Shown here piece by piece: positions 1-11,600 of a DNA stretch of 64,000 nt. Each line of letters opens with the position of its first letter. Positions within the stretch are counted from its first letter, which is position 1. The translations under genes and the position numbers were made by a program. The notes below the pieces were generated by a model that saw nothing but the letters and a program-made list of their open reading frames with translations, had not been told where the DNA came from and did not search any database. Source of the DNA: Thalassolituus maritimus (GTDB lineage: Bacteria; Pseudomonadota; Gammaproteobacteria; Pseudomonadales; Oceanobacteraceae); NCBI GenBank assembly GCA_913019975.1, contig CAJWBH010000003.1:1-64000 (forward strand), read 5' to 3'.

Positions 1-83
1 GTTGTGCAATCTCATCATGGCACAAGGGGGACGGGTCCATCTCATTTCCTACAAATCTCCGCTCTCTCACAAATCTCAGGCAC

Positions 84-114
84 AAAAAAACCGGCCAAAT
101 AGCCGGTTCTTTTT
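84..114. terminator. Bidirectional intrinsic terminator
   Basis: A stem AACCGGC (89-95) pairs with GCCGGTT (102-108) around a six-base loop. It is flanked by A7 on the left and CTTTTT on the right, so it could end transcripts from either side. On the minus strand it lies about 180 bases after the fadA stop and is the best candidate end of the fadBA transcript. Confidence 0.7.
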
Positions 115-184
115 GCAACGTCTCGGGTTAGGAGCGCGTCGCGAGCGATGGCTGACCGAGGCAAAGATCTCTGAGCAAGCGGAG

Positions 185-250
185 TGTAGTTAGCCTACAT
201 GAGGCAGATTTTTGCTCCTGCAAAATCTCCATTCCTGCCATCCATGGCAG
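185..250. repeat. Cluster of three short inverted repeats
   Basis: Three hairpins follow one another: TGTAG/CTACA (185-199), AGATTTTTGC/GCAAAATCT (207-229) and CTGCCAT/ATGGCAG (235-250, spacer of two bases). Such densely structured noncoding blocks are often dispersed genomic repeats, but a second copy is not visible in this window, so that reading is inference. Confidence 0.45.
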
Positions 251-297
251 TCACATACTCAGAGCCTTTAACAAAGGCCAGACGAGCGCAGTAGCGC

Positions 298-1479
<1,182 letters not shown>

Positions 1480-1501
1480 TTAAATTCTCCTGGTGCGCTG
1501 A

Positions 1502-3652
1502 TTAACCGAAGTAGCTTTCGCCGTTCGCTGCCATTTCACGCATGCGATCGGTTGCTTTGTACAGATTGCCGAGGTGAGCGTACTTGTCGCAAAGTGCAAC
1601 GAAGTCAGCCATGCCAACGGAATCCATGTAACGGCATGCACCACCACGGAATGGAGGGAAGCCGATACCGAAGATCAGGCCCATATCTGCTTCAGAAGCA
1701 GTGTCTACGATGCCTTCTTCAATACAACGTGCTACTTCGATACACATTGGAATCATGCAGCGTGCGATGATTTCTTCTGCGTCGAATTCTTTTGCGTCGG
1801 CAACAACTGGCTTGATCAGCTCATAAGTTGTTTCATCAACAACTTTCTTAGGCTTGCCACGCTTGTCGGTTTCATACACGTAGAAACCTTTGCCGTTCTT
1901 CTGGCCGTAACGTTCGTTTTCGAACATCACGTCCATGGCTGACTTGAAGTCTGCCTTCATGCGATCTGGGAAGCCTTCAGCCATCACTTCGTTGGCGTGA
2001 ACGCCAGTGTCGATACCAACAACGTCAAGCAGGTATGCAGGACCCATTGGGAAACCGAACTTCTCCATCACTTTGTCGATCTTGGTGAAGTCGCCACCGT
2101 CACGTACCAGGCCAGCGAAACCAGCGAAGTAAGGGAACAGTACACGGTTAACCAGGAAGCCTGGGCAGTCGTTTACAACGATTGGGGTTTTACCCATTTT
2201 CTTCGCGTAAGCAACAACAGTAGCAACCGCTTCTTCTGAAGTTTTAGAACCACGGATAACTTCAACCAGAGGCATCATGTGCACTGGGTTGAAGAAGTGC
2301 ATACCCAGGAAGTTCTCAGGACGCTTCAGGTCTGCCGCCAGCAGGTCGATGCTGATGGTAGAGGTGTTAGAGGTGATGATGGTGTCTTCAGTTACCTGAT
2401 CTTCCAGGTCTGCCAGTACAGCCTTCTTCACTTTCGGGTTTTCAACAACAGCTTCTACAACTGTGTCTACGTCACCGAAATCGCCATAGCTCAGAGTAGG
2501 ACGAATGCGGTTCAGCGCTTCACCCATTGCAGCCGGCTTCATTTTCTTCTTCTCAACGCGCTTGGCCAGCAGCTTGTTGGCTTCGTTCAAGCCCAGCTCG
2601 ATACCTGCTTCGTTGATGTCTTTCATCATGATCGGGGTGCCTTTCAGTGCAGACTGATAAGCGATACCGCCACCCATGATACCTGCGCCAAGTACCGCAG
2701 CCTTGTTAGTAGGCTTGGCTTTCTTGTCGTACTCTTTTGCTTTTTTCTTCAGCAGCTGGTCGTTCATGAACAGACCGATCAGAGCGTTGCTCTCTGAAGT
2801 TTTAGCCAGCTGAGCGAAACCTTTTGCTTCTGCTTCCAGTGCTTTGTCGCGTGGCGAGTTAGCTGCTTTCTGCATAGTCTTGATCGCAACGATTGGCGCT
2901 GGGTACTGACCTTTGGTCTGACCAGCAACGAAACCTTTAGCGGTTTCGAATACCATCATGCCTTCCATCGCGTTGAGCTTCAGCTTAGCTTTCTTCTCTT
3001 CGCGACGTGCCTGCCAGTTGATCTCACCAGCGATGGCTGATTTCAGCATTTCTACTGCTTGCTCTTGCAGCTTGTCGGCTGCAACGACTGCATCAACAGC
3101 ACCGTCTTTCAGTGCTTTGTCCGGACGGTTTTCAGCGCCCATGCAGATCCATTCGATGGCGTTGTCTGCACCGATAACGCGTGGCAGACGAACGGTACCA
3201 CCGAAGCCAGGCATCAGGCCCAGTTTAACTTCAGGCAGACCGACCTTGGCTTTGTCAGACATGATGCGCAGGTCTGAAGCAAGGCACATTTCAAAACCAC
3301 CACCCAGTGCGATGCCGTTGATCGCTGTCAGAGTTGGTACTTCAAGATCTTCGAAAGCGTTGAAAATCTGGTTGGCTTCAAGGGTCCAGGCAGCGATTTC
3401 TTCTTCGCTACGCTTGAACGTTTCGCCAAATTCGGTGATGTCCGCACCTACGATAAATACGTCTTTGCCAGAAGTAACAAGAACACCTTTAACGTCACTG
3501 TTGCCCTGGATTGCTTTGACAGCAGCGTCCAGATCTTCAATAGTTACGCGGTTGAACTTGTTAACTGATTCGCCCTGCAGATCGAATTTCAGTTCGGCGA
3601 TTCCGCCGTCGATCAGGGTTACCGTGATGGCTTTACCTTCGTAAATCATCAA
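1502..3652 (-). CDS. fadB: Fatty acid oxidation complex alpha subunit FadB
   Basis: A multifunctional enzyme of 716 residues with enoyl-CoA hydratase/isomerase activity in the N-terminal third and L-3-hydroxyacyl-CoA dehydrogenase in the rest. Visible are the hydratase glutamates in [12 protein letters not shown] (E121) and LPEVKLGL (E141), the NAD-binding motif GAGIMGGG (residues 322-329) and the dehydrogenase stretch [16 protein letters not shown] with its catalytic His. Two consecutive ATGs occur at the start; the first sits nine bases from GGAGA. It is the first gene of the fadBA operon. A palindrome about 100 bases upstream resembles fatty-acid-responsive PsrA sites, suggesting induction by long-chain acyl-CoA. 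Confidence 0.97.
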   Translation of the reverse strand: MMIYEGKAITVTLIDGGIAELKFDLQGESVNKFNRVTIEDLDAAVKAIQGNSDVKGVLVTSGKDVFIVGADITEFGETFKRSEEEIAAWTLEANQIFNAFEDLEVPTLTAINGIALGGGFEMCLASDLRIMSDKAKVGLPEVKLGLMPGFGGTVRLPRVIGADNAIEWICMGAENRPDKALKDGAVDAVVAADKLQEQAVEMLKSAIAGEINWQARREEKKAKLKLNAMEGMMVFETAKGFVAGQTKGQYPAPIVAIKTMQKAANSPRDKALEAEAKGFAQLAKTSESNALIGLFMNDQLLKKKAKEYDKKAKPTNKAAVLGAGIMGGGIAYQSALKGTPIMMKDINEAGIELGLNEANKLLAKRVEKKKMKPAAMGEALNRIRPTLSYGDFGDVDTVVEAVVENPKVKKAVLADLEDQVTEDTIITSNTSTISIDLLAADLKRPENFLGMHFFNPVHMMPLVEVIRGSKTSEEAVATVVAYAKKMGKTPIVVNDCPGFLVNRVLFPYFAGFAGLVRDGGDFTKIDKVMEKFGFPMGPAYLLDVVGIDTGVHANEVMAEGFPDRMKADFKSAMDVMFENERYGQKNGKGFYVYETDKRGKPKKVVDETTYELIKPVVADAKEFDAEEIIARCMIPMCIEVARCIEEGIVDTASEADMGLIFGIGFPPFRGGACRYMDSVGMADFVALCDKYAHLGNLYKATDRMREMAANGESYFG

Positions 3653-3982
3653 CTGATCTCCACATGGTGGTTAGCTGTTGGCAGCCAGATACCCTTTGGG
3701 GTACCGCGCCGGTTGGTGAAACAAGGCTCAATTGCTTAAAAAACAAACAATTCATACGAGCGTTTGAATCTGAGAGGCACACCTTCCCAGAGAGGCGCAT
3801 GAAAGTCAATAGATCACGCCAGATTCAGAATGGGGGCATGTCGGGATATTGACGTTCATGAGCCGTAGGCACCGCTGCTGATCAGGCCAGAATTGTTACC
3901 CTTTGTAAGCGTCTATGGGCTGGATTGTAAGTTAAGAATAAACTGACGGGATTGCTTGTTAGAAAGTCACCAGAGACACATT
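3653..3982. other. Divergent intergenic region fadB / periplasmic protein
   Basis: This 330-base gap separates fadB (minus) from an unknown exported protein (plus). It contains the 20-base palindrome at 3750-3769 and a short GGTACCC/GGGTATC-type inverted repeat near 3700. No further open frame with a ribosome binding site was found. Promoters for both directions must lie here, but I could not pick convincing -35/-10 pairs. Confidence 0.5.
3750..3769. promoter_or_regulatory. Candidate PsrA-type operator upstream of fadB
   Basis: The sequence ATTCATACGAGCGTTTGAAT is an imperfect palindrome in which eight of ten base pairs match. TetR-family PsrA repressors of gammaproteobacteria recognise TTCAAAC/GTTTGAA-type palindromes and control fad genes; this site differs from that pattern at one position in the left arm. 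It lies 98 bases upstream of the fadB start. Assignment to PsrA is inference; the palindrome is seen directly. Confidence 0.55.
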
Positions 3983-4738
3983 ATGAACAAGACCCACGTC
4001 ACCCTTTTTGTTGCCAGCCTTATTTTCAGCCTTCGTGCTATTGCTTCAGACCCTGCAGATATTCATACGCTCAAGGTTCAGGTTACCAATGCGATGGCCA
4101 GTTTTTACATGTATCAGGGCCTGGAGGCAGACCTGAAATATGCCAATAGAATCGACGAATCCATGACTTCGGCATACGCCGCCGCCAGCCGTATTATCAG
4201 CGGTACAGAAGAAGAAATTACACCTGATGCCGCAAGCCAACTTGTGAAGCGCTGGGACTACTTCAACGGCCTGATGGCTGCCAACCGCAAAGATATCGTT
4301 ACCCGCGGATACCCGGACATGCGTCTGGTGAACGATATGGGCGACGCTTGCCTGGCATTAATCACCGCGGCGGATCAGTTAGAAAATACCGGCGAAGTTA
4401 GTGAAGTGACTCGTCTGGCTCGCGCCCTTGCCTTCCGTATGTCTGACATAACGTCTCAGTACACAGGTCGGGGGACGAGTTACCTTGGGCAGGTATTTGT
4501 CGGGTATCAGGAACAGAGCCCGAAAGAGATGGCAGAAGACTTTGAACATCTTCTGAACAAACTTGATGCGGTTATTCCAGAGAAAGACGAACTGCGCGTC
4601 AGTGCCATCCGTCACAAGTGGGAATTTCTGCGTCGTTCGATTTCGAACTACAACGAAAACTCGGTGCCGTTTCTGGTGGTTAACTACAACGACAGTATCG
4701 TTGAAGCGCTCCACCAACTTGCCGCTTCTTACGAGTGA
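3983..4738 (+). CDS. Unknown periplasmic helical protein
   Basis: I do not recognise this 251-residue protein. It begins with a typical signal peptide (MNKTHVTLFVASLIFSL then an AIAS cleavage region), so it is probably periplasmic. The mature part is mainly alpha-helical, with few glycines, one cysteine and no metal or catalytic motif that I can name. The start at 3983 is preferred over an in-frame codon at 3956 because it places the signal peptide at the N terminus. It is divergent from fadB, and its last ten bases overlap the convergent gene that follows. Confidence 0.75.
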   Translation: MNKTHVTLFVASLIFSLRAIASDPADIHTLKVQVTNAMASFYMYQGLEADLKYANRIDESMTSAYAAASRIISGTEEEITPDAASQLVKRWDYFNGLMAANRKDIVTRGYPDMRLVNDMGDACLALITAADQLENTGEVSEVTRLARALAFRMSDITSQYTGRGTSYLGQVFVGYQEQSPKEMAEDFEHLLNKLDAVIPEKDELRVSAIRHKWEFLRRSISNYNENSVPFLVVNYNDSIVEALHQLAASYE

Positions 4739-5223
4739 ACGACTAAGTTCAGTATTTCGGTAAGAAACGATTCATAAGCGGCTGCGTTGGCCGTCTTGTT
4801 TTCTGCCGGCATCATGGTCACCCGGTTGCTGTATACCTCAAGCAACAAGAGATCATCTGGCAGTTCTTTTACAAGGCGTGTCAGTAACTGAGCGTCCTGT
4901 TCGCTGCCCTGATCATGCCAGGCAAACCCTTCGGGTAATCCACCATTATCCCAACCTTGCTGACCAACGACGCGCCACAGAAGCTCACCGCTATCGCGCT
5001 TTTTCGGTTTCGGGTCCATCAGGGTGTAGTTCGTCCCTGTAAAGGCGTCACGAATCCCGGTTTTCGCCGAGTCAGGTTTAAAGGTGTATTGGCGCACATG
5101 CAGCTTGCGCTTTATGGCATCCAGACGCAGATCTGCCAGACGCTTATCCCGCGGACTCGGTTTCAACCAATAGATAGAGCCAAACACGACCAGCCCTACC
5201 AGTATTGCTATTGGCCAGATCAT
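4729..5223 (-). CDS. Unknown membrane-anchored protein downstream of uup
   Basis: A 164-residue protein with one N-terminal membrane segment (MIWPIAILVGLVVFGSIYWL) followed by a basic stretch and a soluble domain, so it is likely anchored with the domain in the cytoplasm. I recognise no catalytic motif. It is translationally coupled to uup: its ATG overlaps the uup stop by four bases (ATGA). Its 3' end overlaps the convergent upstream gene by ten bases. Function unknown; the coupling suggests a role linked to, or at least co-expressed with, the ABC-F protein. Confidence 0.8.
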   Translation of the reverse strand: MIWPIAILVGLVVFGSIYWLKPSPRDKRLADLRLDAIKRKLHVRQYTFKPDSAKTGIRDAFTGTNYTLMDPKPKKRDSGELLWRVVGQQGWDNGGLPEGFAWHDQGSEQDAQLLTRLVKELPDDLLLLEVYSNRVTMMPAENKTANAAAYESFLTEILNLVVHS

Positions 5224-7151
5224 TCGGTCATCTCCTCAAGTTCGAGCCAGCGCATTTCAAGCGCCTCCAGTTGCTCTTCGATCTCAGCGAGTTTTGCCAG
5301 TGTTGCCTGCACGTGATCCTGATCACCGCTGTAGAAATCTGCCGCTTCGGTCACGGCAACAATGTTATCCCGCTCAGCTTCCGCCGTGGCAATCTGCTCG
5401 GGCAGCATATCCAGTTCACGCTGAAGCTTGTACGACAGCTTTTTCTTTTCCGCTTTTTCAGCAGGTCTCTTGTCAGACTGCGCTTCCGACTTAGTTTCGG
5501 GCTGTGCTTCTGGCTTTTTATCAGCGGATTTCTGCCCCGGTGCTTCGGCTTTCTGTACTTTTTTATGACCACCGGTACGCTCATGCCAGTCACTGTAGCC
5601 ACCGACATGTTCATCAATATGGCCACTGCCATCAAAGACCCAAAGCTGAGTCACGACGTTATCGATAAAGGCACGGTCGTGCGATACGAGTAATAACGTG
5701 CCGTCGAAATCGATCAGACGCTCTTCTAGCAGTTCCAGCGTTTCGATATCCAGGTCGTTGGTCGGCTCATCCATCACCAGCAGATTGCAGGGTTTCAGAA
5801 AGAGCTTGGCCAGCATCACGCGATTACGCTCACCGCCGGATAACGCTTTAACCGGCGTACGCGCCCGCTCTGGTGGAAACAGGAAGTCGCCCAGATAACC
5901 AATCACATGCCGGCTCTGACCGTTTACGACTACGTGGTCTTTGCCATCTGCGACGTTGTCGGCAATGGATTTATCTTCTTCCAGCACATCACGCGACTGA
6001 TCGAAATACGCAACTTCGAGCTTGGTGCCCGTGCGGATATTGCCTGACTGAGGCTGCAGCTTTCCGAGTAACAGCTTTAATAAGGTACTTTTACCCACCC
6101 CGTTCGGGCCGACTAAGCCGATACGGTCACCGCGCATGACTAAGGTCGAGAAATCTTTGACCTGGCTGACGTCTTTCCAGGCGTAGCTGACGTCGGTCAG
6201 TTCGAATACCTGCTTACCTGAGTTCTCAGAGCCGGTCATGCTGATGTTGGCTGTACCAACGCGGTCACGACGCGCCGAGTGCTGCTTGCGCATTTCTTTC
6301 AGGCGCTCAACGCGGCCTTCGTTACGCGTACGACGAGCTTTAATGCCCTGGCGAATCCACTTTTCTTCTTCGGCGAGGCGCTTATCAAATAAGGCGTTCT
6401 GGGTGGCTTCATCTTCCAGACGCTTTTCACGAAACTCTAAGAAGCCGCGGTAATCACCCACCCAGTTATAAAGGTTACCCCGGTCCAGATCGACGATACG
6501 TGTAGCCAACGCCTGAACAAATGCCCGGTCGTGACTGATAAATACCAAAGCGCCGTTAAACTGCTTGAGCTGTTCTTCCAGCCACTCGATGGTTTCAACA
6601 TCCATGTGGTTGGTTGGCTCATCGAGGATCAGTAATTCAGGATCAGTCACCAGTGCCCGCGCCAGCATGACACGACGCTGCCAGCCGCCAGATAACTCAT
6701 TGAAGCGGCTTTCTGCAGGAAGATTCAGGCGCTGAATCATGGCATCTACACGCTGTTGGATACGCCACCCATCAGCGGCTTCGATTTTTGTCTGAAGTGT
6801 CTCCAGCTTTTTCAGGTCAGCGTCGGCACCACGAGCCGTTTCTTCGTGATATCGCGCCAGTACCGCTCCAAGGTCACCAATGCCATCGGCGACAACATCG
6901 TAGACTGACTCGTCGACACTTTTAGGAAGCTCTTGCTGCAAAGCGGCAACACGCAGCGTATCCCGATACTGAACCACCCCATCGTCCGGGGTAATTTCAC
7001 GGTTGATGATTTTAAGCAGCGTCGACTTGCCTTCACCATTGCGACCGACGACACACAGGCGTTCACCGCTCTGTACATCGAGATCGACTTTATCCAGCAG
7101 AACATGGTCACCAAATGCCAGCTCAACCTGCTGTAGTCTGACTAATACCAT
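5220..7151 (-). CDS. uup: ABC-F ATPase Uup
   Basis: A 643-residue soluble protein with two ABC cassettes and no membrane domain, as in the ABC-F family. Cassette 1 has Walker A GRNGEGKS (36-43), signature LSGGW (153-157) and LLILDEPTNHMD. Cassette 2 has GPNGVGKS (348-355), LSGGE (437-441) and DEPTNDLD (461-468). An arm/linker rich in basic residues lies between them. The last 80 or so residues form the coiled-coil DNA-binding domain that distinguishes Uup from EttA. Uup is known to affect transposon precise excision and ribosome or replication-associated processes. It is first gene of a two-gene unit with the membrane-anchored protein. Confidence 0.93.
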   Translation of the reverse strand: MVLVRLQQVELAFGDHVLLDKVDLDVQSGERLCVVGRNGEGKSTLLKIINREITPDDGVVQYRDTLRVAALQQELPKSVDESVYDVVADGIGDLGAVLARYHEETARGADADLKKLETLQTKIEAADGWRIQQRVDAMIQRLNLPAESRFNELSGGWQRRVMLARALVTDPELLILDEPTNHMDVETIEWLEEQLKQFNGALVFISHDRAFVQALATRIVDLDRGNLYNWVGDYRGFLEFREKRLEDEATQNALFDKRLAEEEKWIRQGIKARRTRNEGRVERLKEMRKQHSARRDRVGTANISMTGSENSGKQVFELTDVSYAWKDVSQVKDFSTLVMRGDRIGLVGPNGVGKSTLLKLLLGKLQPQSGNIRTGTKLEVAYFDQSRDVLEEDKSIADNVADGKDHVVVNGQSRHVIGYLGDFLFPPERARTPVKALSGGERNRVMLAKLFLKPCNLLVMDEPTNDLDIETLELLEERLIDFDGTLLLVSHDRAFIDNVVTQLWVFDGSGHIDEHVGGYSDWHERTGGHKKVQKAEAPGQKSADKKPEAQPETKSEAQSDKRPAEKAEKKKLSYKLQRELDMLPEQIATAEAERDNIVAVTEAADFYSGDQDHVQATLAKLAEIEEQLEALEMRWLELEEMTE

Positions 7152-7444
7152 TCATTAGAGCCTTGTAAATATGTTGTGGCATGCTAACCATGCCCAATTA
7201 GCTGGCGCGCATAGTATCAGCGAGCGAGCGTGCCTGCGAACGTAATGATGAGACCTGAGTGGGATCTTCAACTATGATTGTCCTGCATCTGCAACAATCT
7301 GTAACGTTAAATGTTATGGTCGGCCATTGTTTTAAACAAATCCCGCAGGTACAAAAACGGCCACCGGCGTGTCCCGTTTCGAAAACATGGCGGCTAAGAC
7401 AGAGGGAATGCCGTATTGGCGCCCCCGGATTTCAGGAAAGTATT
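7152..7444. other. Divergent intergenic region uup / RND efflux operon
   Basis: This 293-base gap must hold promoters for uup (minus) and the RND adaptor gene (plus). An eight-base palindrome TAACGTTA is present near 7300. An open frame extends into it from the adaptor gene, but its 5' part lacks a ribosome binding site and would bury the export signal. Nothing else is supported. Confidence 0.4.
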
Positions 7445-8602
7445 ATGAGTTACGCACTGAAGCTGAGCTTCTCACACAAAGTCGCACTGGCGATCCTGTT
7501 CATTCTTGTCCTGTGGGTGGCAACCGGCCCTGCACATACTGAAGATGTCACAGAGCGGCCGCTCTCTCAGGAAGAGCTCAACCTGATGGTGGCTTATAAA
7601 GTACTCAAACCTGAAACCAAAGAACGCTCGGTAAAAGTCTCTGCGCATGTCGCAGCTAACCGCGCGGTGGATATTGTGGCTGAGGTCAGCGGAAAAGTGA
7701 CCGGCCTGCCAGCAACAAAAGGCACGCAGGTAAATGAAGGCCAGTTATTGCTTGAGATCGATCAGCGCAACCTGCCCGCTCGCCTGAAACAGGCAGAAGC
7801 ACAACTCAAGCGTCGTAAACTCGAAACGCAAAGCACACGTAACCTGTTTGATCGTGACCTGACGAACCAGTCTGCGGTAGTGATCGCAGAGTCCGAACTG
7901 GCAGAAGCGGAAGCCGCGCTGACCGACATTAAACTCGATCTCGATGCCACGCGCGTAAAAGCCCCTTTTGACGGTATCTATGACCAACGCTACGTCGAAG
8001 AAGGTGAGTACGTATCACCAGGTACAGCGCTGGTGCGCGTCATTGATAACCGCACCATGCTGATTAAAGGTGCTCTGTCTGAAAAGTCGATTAATGACGT
8101 GAGTGTTGGCTCTGAAGCCTACGCAGAATTACCAACCGGCAAGCGTGTAAAAGGCACTATCCGCTTTATTGCTGCGTCCGCCTCGGCAGACACCCGCACA
8201 TACGCCGTAGAGATGGAAGTCACAGGTGACCGCGCGGGCCTCTATGATGGCCAGACCGCAACATTAATAATTCCTCAAGGTAAACAGGATGCCTACGAGA
8301 TCTCGCCTGCCCTGCTGATTATCGCCGAAGACGGTGGCCTCGGGGTTAAGTTACTTGATGAAGATAACCGGGTGGTCATTGTCAGCGTCGATATCCTCGA
8401 AGCCGGTACCGACGGTATCTGGATTTACGGCCCCGAGGGCGACATTCGTCTTATTACGGTGGGTCAGGGCTTCGTCGACATCGGCCAGAAAGTCGAAGCC
8501 AAAGAACAGGAATCTTCGCGTTCTAAGAAAAACGAAGACACCGATAGCACTCAGCAGGATGACGACGCAGGCGATAATCAGCAGAAGGCCGCTGACGTAT
8601 GA
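7445..8602 (+). CDS. RND efflux periplasmic adaptor (membrane fusion protein)
   Basis: A 385-residue HlyD/AcrA-type adaptor that would link the inner-membrane RND pump to an outer-membrane channel. It starts with a signal or anchor segment (ending near VATGPAHTED), followed by a lipoyl/barrel-sandwich half containing AEVSGKVTGLPATKG, a short coiled-coil hairpin rich in Ala/Glu/Leu, the second lipoyl half (VKAPFDGIYDQRYVEEGEYV) and a beta-barrel domain. The C-terminal 35 residues are charged and Asp/Gln-rich, probably disordered. The start at 7445 places the signal peptide correctly. It overlaps the pump gene by four bases (ATGA), so the two are coupled. No outer-membrane factor gene is adjacent. 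Confidence 0.9.
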   Translation: MSYALKLSFSHKVALAILFILVLWVATGPAHTEDVTERPLSQEELNLMVAYKVLKPETKERSVKVSAHVAANRAVDIVAEVSGKVTGLPATKGTQVNEGQLLLEIDQRNLPARLKQAEAQLKRRKLETQSTRNLFDRDLTNQSAVVIAESELAEAEAALTDIKLDLDATRVKAPFDGIYDQRYVEEGEYVSPGTALVRVIDNRTMLIKGALSEKSINDVSVGSEAYAELPTGKRVKGTIRFIAASASADTRTYAVEMEVTGDRAGLYDGQTATLIIPQGKQDAYEISPALLIIAEDGGLGVKLLDEDNRVVIVSVDILEAGTDGIWIYGPEGDIRLITVGQGFVDIGQKVEAKEQESSRSKKNEDTDSTQQDDDAGDNQQKAADV

Positions 8603-11600
8603 GAAGTCTGATCGAAGCCGCTATCAACCGGCACCGCACTGTCATTATGCTGTTTGTGCTGATGCTGATCACCGGCACAGCAACACTTATTACGATTCCG
8701 AAAGAAAGCTCGCCTGACGTAACCATCCCTAACGTCTACGTGTCGGTCATTCATAATGGTATTTCTCCTGAAGATGCCGATACTTTGCTTTATGAACCCC
8801 TGGAAACTCAACTGCAGGGTCTTGAGGGCCTGAAAGAAATGGTGTCTACCGCGACCTTCGGGCACCTGTCTATTCAGTTAGAGTTTTACAGCAACGTCGA
8901 TATCGACAATGCACTCGAAGACGTACGTAACAAAGTCAATGATGCCGTTGGTGAGCTGCCTGCCGACAGTGAAGAACCTATTGTCCGTGAGATTAACGTT
9001 GCGCTTTTTCCGGTGATGGTGGTTACCGTTGCAGGAGATGTCGACGAACACGTTCTCTATCTGGCTGCGGACGAACTGAAAAAACGCATTGAGTCATTAC
9101 CGGGCGTACTGGAAGTCGATATTAAAGGTAAGCGCGAACAGGTTGCTGAGTTGATTATCGACCCTGCAAAAATGGACAACTATGGTCTGTCTCTTACCGA
9201 AGTCGGTAACCTGCTACGTAACAACAGCCTGCTCGTTGCAACTGAAGACATTAATAATGAACAAGGGCGCTTCAGTGTAAAAATTCCGGGCAGGATTAAC
9301 GATATTGAAGGGCTTCTGAGGCTACCGGTTAAATCTGTCGGTGACGAAGTGGTTCTGTTTCAGGACGTGGCCGTAGGTCGCCTTTCTTTTAAAGACCCTT
9401 CTACCGGTGCACGCGTAAACGGCCACCAGGCCGTTACCCTGGAAATTAAAAAGCGTATCGGCGCCAATATTATTGAGACGCTGGATGAAGTCCGGGTCAT
9501 TACAGATGCTGCCAAAGATATGCTTCCTGAGGGAATAAAACTCGGCATCATTCAGGATGAGTCGAAACAAATCCGTACCATGTTGAACGATCTGTTCAAC
9601 AGTGTTCTGGTGGCTACGCTTCTTGTATTCCTGCTGATTCTCGGCAGCCTTGGTGTGCGCTCTTCCATACTCGTCGGCCTCGCCATTCCCGGTGCCTTCC
9701 TGATGGGGATTATGGCCATCAACGCGATGGGCGATACGCTAAACATGGTTGTTCTGTTCGCGCTGATTCTCTCTGTCGGCATGCTGGTCGACAGTGCCAT
9801 CGTTGTGGTTGAGTACGCCGACCGACGTCTGGCTGAAGGCATGCGGGCGCGCGATGCCTATAACGAAGGCGCCCGCCGGATGGCTTGGCCGATTATTGCC
9901 TCAACGGCGACGACCTTAGCGGTCTTCCTTCCCCTGCTCTTCTGGCCGGGTGTTATGGGCGGGTTTATGAAATACCTGCCGCTGACACTGCTTTTTACGC
10001 TCACCGGCTCGCTGGTCATGGCACTGATTGTGATTCCTGCGGTAGGCAAGGTGCTCGGACGTGCTGGGCATCATGATCAGGAAGCACTGGATGTGATTGT
10101 CGCTGCTGAAAACGGAGACTTTCATAAGATGAGCGGGTTCTCTGCCCGCTACGTGAAGGTATTGCGCAAGGCTCTGGAAAGCCCAGGAAAAACCTGTCTC
10201 ATTGTTCTCTCGTTTGTTACCGCTTCTTTCGGAATTTATGGCATTGGTGGGCACGGCACCGAGTTCTTTCCCGAGGTAGATATGGATGTCGCTATGGTAG
10301 ATGTTCGTGCCCGTGGCAATCTCTCATTCGCCGAGCGCGAAGCGCTGGTCAGAGAAGTCGAATATGAAATCTTCGACATGAAAGAAATCGATGCGATTTA
10401 TACCTCCGTATTTGTAACGGCACCGCGTGGTGGTATGGAGTCATCTCCGCCCGATCTGGTTGGCCGTATTCAGCTGGAGTTAGTCGACTGGCAGTCACGC
10501 CGCACCGCTGACGACATTCTTGCAGAAATCGAAGAGCGCACGGCGCACCTGCCGGGTATTATTATCGAGACCCGCAAAAAAGAAGGCGGCCCGGCAGGCG
10601 GCCCACCGATTCAGCTGCAACTCAGCAGCCGCAGTGAAAGCAATATTATTCCGATGATGGAAAAGATATTGCCCATTCTCAAGGAAGACCCTGAGCTGAA
10701 AGACGTGCGCGACGACCGTCCTCTTGATGGCGTCGAATGGCGTCTGGATATTGATCGCGAAGAAGCCGTTCGCTTTGGTGCGAGTGTTGCGGAAATCGGT
10801 TCACTGATCCGGATGATTACCGGTGGCCAGGTCATTACTCAGTTCCAGCCTGACTACGCCGACGAAGAACTCGATATTCTTCTGAGGTACCCAGAGCAGA
10901 AACGCACGATCGACCTGTTCACCGATATTAATATCAAGACAGCAAAAGGCCTGGTACCTCTCAGCCAGTTTGTTACCCGCGTACCGATTAATAAAACGGG
11001 CGATATTGTGCGCGTCGACGGCAAACGTCGTTACCTGATCACGGCGAACGTCGCCGAAGGCGTCAACTCAAACGAAAAAATCGCTGAGCTTGGTGAAAAA
11101 CTGAAAGAATTCGACTGGCTGGAAGCTGAGGTTGAACCGAAATTCCGCGGTGACTTTGAGCAACAGATGGAAACCGGCATATTCCTGATGAGCGCTTTCT
11201 CTATTGCCATCTTCCTGATGGTGACCTTGCTCGTGACCCAGTTTAATAGCTTCTATCAGGCAGGCCTGATTATGAGCGCGATTATTCTGTCGGTTGCAGG
11301 CGTACTCATGGGACTGTTGATCCGTGGTGAGCCATTCGGAATTGTAATGAGCGGAGTGGGTGTGATTTCGCTGGCGGGCATCGTGGTGAATAACAATATC
11401 GTATTGATTGATACCTACAACCAGATCCGTATGACCGGCGTTAGCGCCTTTGACGCAGCTATGCGCACGGGGGCCATACGTCTGCGCCCTGTGCTTCTGA
11501 CGGCTGTTACAACGGTTGTCGGCCTGATTCCTATGGTGATGCAGTGGAACATCGACCTGATCCACAGAGAAGTCAGTATGGGCGCTCCTTCGTCGCAATG

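Larger units (their letters stand above)
1..297. other. Left-edge intergenic region downstream of fadA
   Basis: No credible gene lies here; the only open frame is a short one with no ribosome binding site that runs across a terminator hairpin. The stretch holds a bidirectional terminator-like hairpin near position 100 and, from 185 to 250, three consecutive short inverted repeats. The window edge may cut an upstream gene, but no coding signal is visible in the first 80 bases. Confidence 0.5.

Noticed and set aside
2..193. A 63-codon open frame at the left edge
   Set aside because: It runs through a terminator hairpin and structured repeats and lacks a ribosome binding site.
2958..3644. A 228-codon open frame on the plus strand inside fadB
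   Set aside because: It is Ser/Arg-rich antisense of a well-conserved enzyme and has no start signal.
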